Both the position numbers and the translations under genes were made by a program. From the NCBI RefSeq assembly GCF_000317515.1, contig NC_019738.1:223501-287500 (forward strand): 64,000 nucleotides of DNA, written 5' to 3'. This stretch comes from Allocoleopsis franciscana PCC 7113. Lineage in GTDB: Bacteria; Cyanobacteriota; Cyanobacteriia; Cyanobacteriales; Coleofasciculaceae. The notes under the pieces were generated by a model. The model was not told where the DNA came from, did no database searches, and was given only the letters and a program-made list of their open reading frames with translations. Of the stretch, positions 62,020 to 64,000 are shown in pieces. Position 1 is the stretch's first letter. Each line of letters starts with the position of its first letter.

Positions 62020-64000
62020 ATGAAAGCTCCCGTGCCCACTCATGAAACAGCCAGACTTGAGGCTCTTAGTCAGTACAACATTCTCGACACGGCTCCTGAA
62101 GAGGCATTCGATGATTTCACCTGTTTAGCCGCGCAAATTTGTGAAACGCCAATTGCTCTGATCACGCTGGTTGATCATCATCGTCAATGGGTTAAATCAA
62201 AAATTGGTTGGACAGTCTCGGAAACAAGCCGTGAAATTTCCTTTTGCGCCCATACCATCCTAGGAACTGAAATCTTGGTTGTCCAAGATGCTTGGGCTGA
62301 CGAACGATTTGTCACGAACCCTTTAGTCACCGCTGAGCCTCACGTTCGGTTTTATGCAGGCGCACCTCTAATTACCGCCGCTGGCTATGCGCTAGGGTCA
62401 CTTTGCGTGATTGACTACGTACCACGAGAACTAAGTCCCCAGCAGTTGAGCGCCTTACAAACCTTAAGCCGCCAAGTGATGACGCAACTGGAGCTAAAAC
62501 GCACCGTAGCAGAATTGGCGCAGACGAAGCAACAGAGCCAGCAACTCATAAAGTTGACTTATGACATTAGGGAGTATCAGCAAGCACAAGAGGAGCGCAA
62601 TGCCTTACAGGGAGCTTTGCAAGGCTTCTTCAACCTATCTCTTGATTTACTCTGTATTGCAGGTTTGGATGGCTATTTCAAACACTTAAACCCAGCCTAT
62701 GAAAAGACGCTGGGATACAGCCGTGAAGAACTGCAAAGCCAACCCTTCCTAAATTTTGTTCATCCGGACGACAAAGCAGCAACTCTTGCAGAAGTGCAGA
62801 AGCTGACGAGAGGTGCGCCCACCATCTACTTGGAGAATCGCTATCGCTGTAAAGATGGTTCTTACAAGTGGCTTGCTTGGACTGCTTTTCCTCATGTTAA
62901 AGATGGTTTGCTCTATTGTGTAGCCCGCGACATTACCCAACTCAAGCAAGCTGAGCAAGAGCGGCTTCAACTTTTGCATAGAGAGCAGGCGGCACATAAC
63001 CAGATTACAAAAATTCTAGAGAGTATCACCGATGCCTTCTTCGCTTTAGATGGTGAGTGGCGATTTACCTATGTCAATCAGCAAGCCGAACGTCTGTTAC
63101 AAAGAAAGCGATCAGAACTTTTGGGACAATCCGTCTGGGACGAGTTTCCGGAAGCTGTCACGTCCCTGTTTTATCAGGAGTATCACCGAGCCGTAACAGA
63201 AGAAGTTAGCGTTGAATTTGAAGCTTTTTATCCTCCCCTCAAAACTTGGTTCTCTGTCCATGCCTACCCTGGAAAGCAAGGATTATCCGTTTATTTTGAG
63301 GATATCAACCAACGGAAACAGGCACAGGAATCACTACAAAGTTCAGAGGAACGCTATCGGCTGCTGTTTGAAAACAATCCTCAACCAATGTGGGTGAATG
63401 ACCTGGAAACGTTAGCAATTGTAGCGGTCAATGAAGCGGCAATTAACCACTACGGGTACTCGCGAGAGGAATTTCTCGCTATGACAATCGCCGATATTCG
63501 TCCTGCCGCCGATATTCCGGCTTTACTGGAAAATATGGCTAACGTTACTCCTGGACTCAACAAGAAAGGGGTATGGAGACATCGGAAGAAGGATGGCTCT
63601 TTGATTGAGGTTGAAATTACGACCTACAGTCTCACTTTTGTCGGCAGACAAGCTCAACTGGTTCTAGCGAACGATGTCACGGAACGCAGGCGAGCGGAGA
63701 AGGCTCTGATCGAAACGACTCAGTTCCAGCGCGCCATCTTAGATAGTGCCAACTACGCGATTATTTCCACCACCCCCGATGGCATCATTCGCACTTTCAA
63801 TGCGGCAGCACAACGTCTGTTGGGCTACACCGCAGAAGAAGTGGTGGGTAAAGTAACGCCTTTGGTGATCCACGATTATGCAGAAGTGGTGCAACGCGCA
63901 CAAGAATTAAGCGAGGAATTGGGATTTTGGGTTGAACCGGGATTTGAATCCTTTGTCGCCAAAACTCGGCTGGGAAAAATTGATGAGCGCGAATGGACTT
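62020..64000 (+). CDS. GAF/multi-PAS sensor protein (partial, kinase domain beyond the window)
   Basis: The frame is open from ATG 62020 to the window edge (660 codons). A GAF domain of about 160 residues (LVDHHRQWVKS, EISFCAHTIL) is followed by four PAS domains: about 190-310, 325-430 (LESITDAFFALDGEWRF), 440-560 (LLFENNPQPMW) and 565 to the end (LDSANYAIISTTPDGII). This is the sensory half of a cyanobacterial hybrid kinase or diguanylate cyclase; the output domain is beyond the window. An out-of-frame ATG at 62007 is rejected. Confidence 0.88.
   Translation, partial: MKAPVPTHETARLEALSQYNILDTAPEEAFDDFTCLAAQICETPIALITLVDHHRQWVKSKIGWTVSETSREISFCAHTILGTEILVVQDAWADERFVTNPLVTAEPHVRFYAGAPLITAAGYALGSLCVIDYVPRELSPQQLSALQTLSRQVMTQLELKRTVAELAQTKQQSQQLIKLTYDIREYQQAQEERNALQGALQGFFNLSLDLLCIAGLDGYFKHLNPAYEKTLGYSREELQSQPFLNFVHPDDKAATLAEVQKLTRGAPTIYLENRYRCKDGSYKWLAWTAFPHVKDGLLYCVARDITQLKQAEQERLQLLHREQAAHNQITKILESITDAFFALDGEWRFTYVNQQAERLLQRKRSELLGQSVWDEFPEAVTSLFYQEYHRAVTEEVSVEFEAFYPPLKTWFSVHAYPGKQGLSVYFEDINQRKQAQESLQSSEERYRLLFENNPQPMWVNDLETLAIVAVNEAAINHYGYSREEFLAMTIADIRPAADIPALLENMANVTPGLNKKGVWRHRKKDGSLIEVEITTYSLTFVGRQAQLVLANDVTERRRAEKALIETTQFQRAILDSANYAIISTTPDGIIRTFNAAAQRLLGYTAEEVVGKVTPLVIHDYAEVVQRAQELSEELGFWVEPGFESFVAKTRLGKIDEREWT

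Overview
This window comes from a filamentous, Oscillatoriales/Coleofasciculales-like cyanobacterium. The signs are dense HIP1 octamers (gcgatcgc) throughout, heptanucleotide short tandem repeats, cyanobacteria-type extragenic palindromes, and cyanobacterial gene families (Tic22, GuaB3, DUF2103, a DUF697-type GTPase, PAS/GAF and hybrid kinases). Gene order is mostly that of an ordinary chromosome, with single genes or short operons on both strands. No ribosomal RNA, CRISPR array or intact insertion sequence is visible.

Layout. 1-6.3 kb: the end of a DUF2917 gene and a complete branched-chain/neutral amino-acid ABC importer (livF, livG, livM, livH, livK). 6.4-9.3 kb: tRNA-Ser(GCT), a GT4 glycosyltransferase and an MscS channel. 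9.5-11.8 kb: a small accessory island with a HigBA-type toxin-antitoxin operon, a NYN-domain protein, and an abiV phage-defence gene framed by integron cassette signatures. 12-20 kb: alanine racemase, a beta-helix/DUF4114 surface protein with an apparent frameshift, a DUF2330 plus RnfD/NqrB-like pair, a hydrolase and an ACT protein. 20.6-28 kb: a GNAT, tRNA-Pro(TGG), Tic22, PrmC, Sua5/TsaC, a degenerate histidine kinase, a second GNAT, DoxX and HemB. 28-33 kb: a very large Cache-HAMP-PAS-kinase-receiver-cyclase protein and the rplU-rpmA operon. 33.8-42.6 kb: DUF1206, a GH16 glucanase, a two-gene permease module, a CBS-like sensor kinase, a LOG-family protein and thioredoxin. 43-50.4 kb: GuaB3, methylmalonate-semialdehyde dehydrogenase, a GTPase, a small HTH protein and a CLC protein. 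50.7-64 kb: gyrA, lnt, small membrane and secreted proteins, an exported FAD enzyme, an MmyB-type regulator, clpS-DUF2103, moaE and the start of a GAF/multi-PAS kinase that runs off the end.

The strongest non-obvious result is at 11124-11820. A folded attC-type site follows abiV. It has complementary R boxes, an unpaired central spacer and an L box with an extrahelical G. Its outer R box is exactly complementary to a sequence upstream of abiV. Together these delimit a 690-bp solitary integron gene cassette carrying an abortive-infection gene. No integrase is present in the window. Other unexplained structures are three small non-coding palindromic elements: a 101-bp element with 14-bp terminal inverted repeats, a run of four hairpins before lnt, and nested inverted repeats before moaE.
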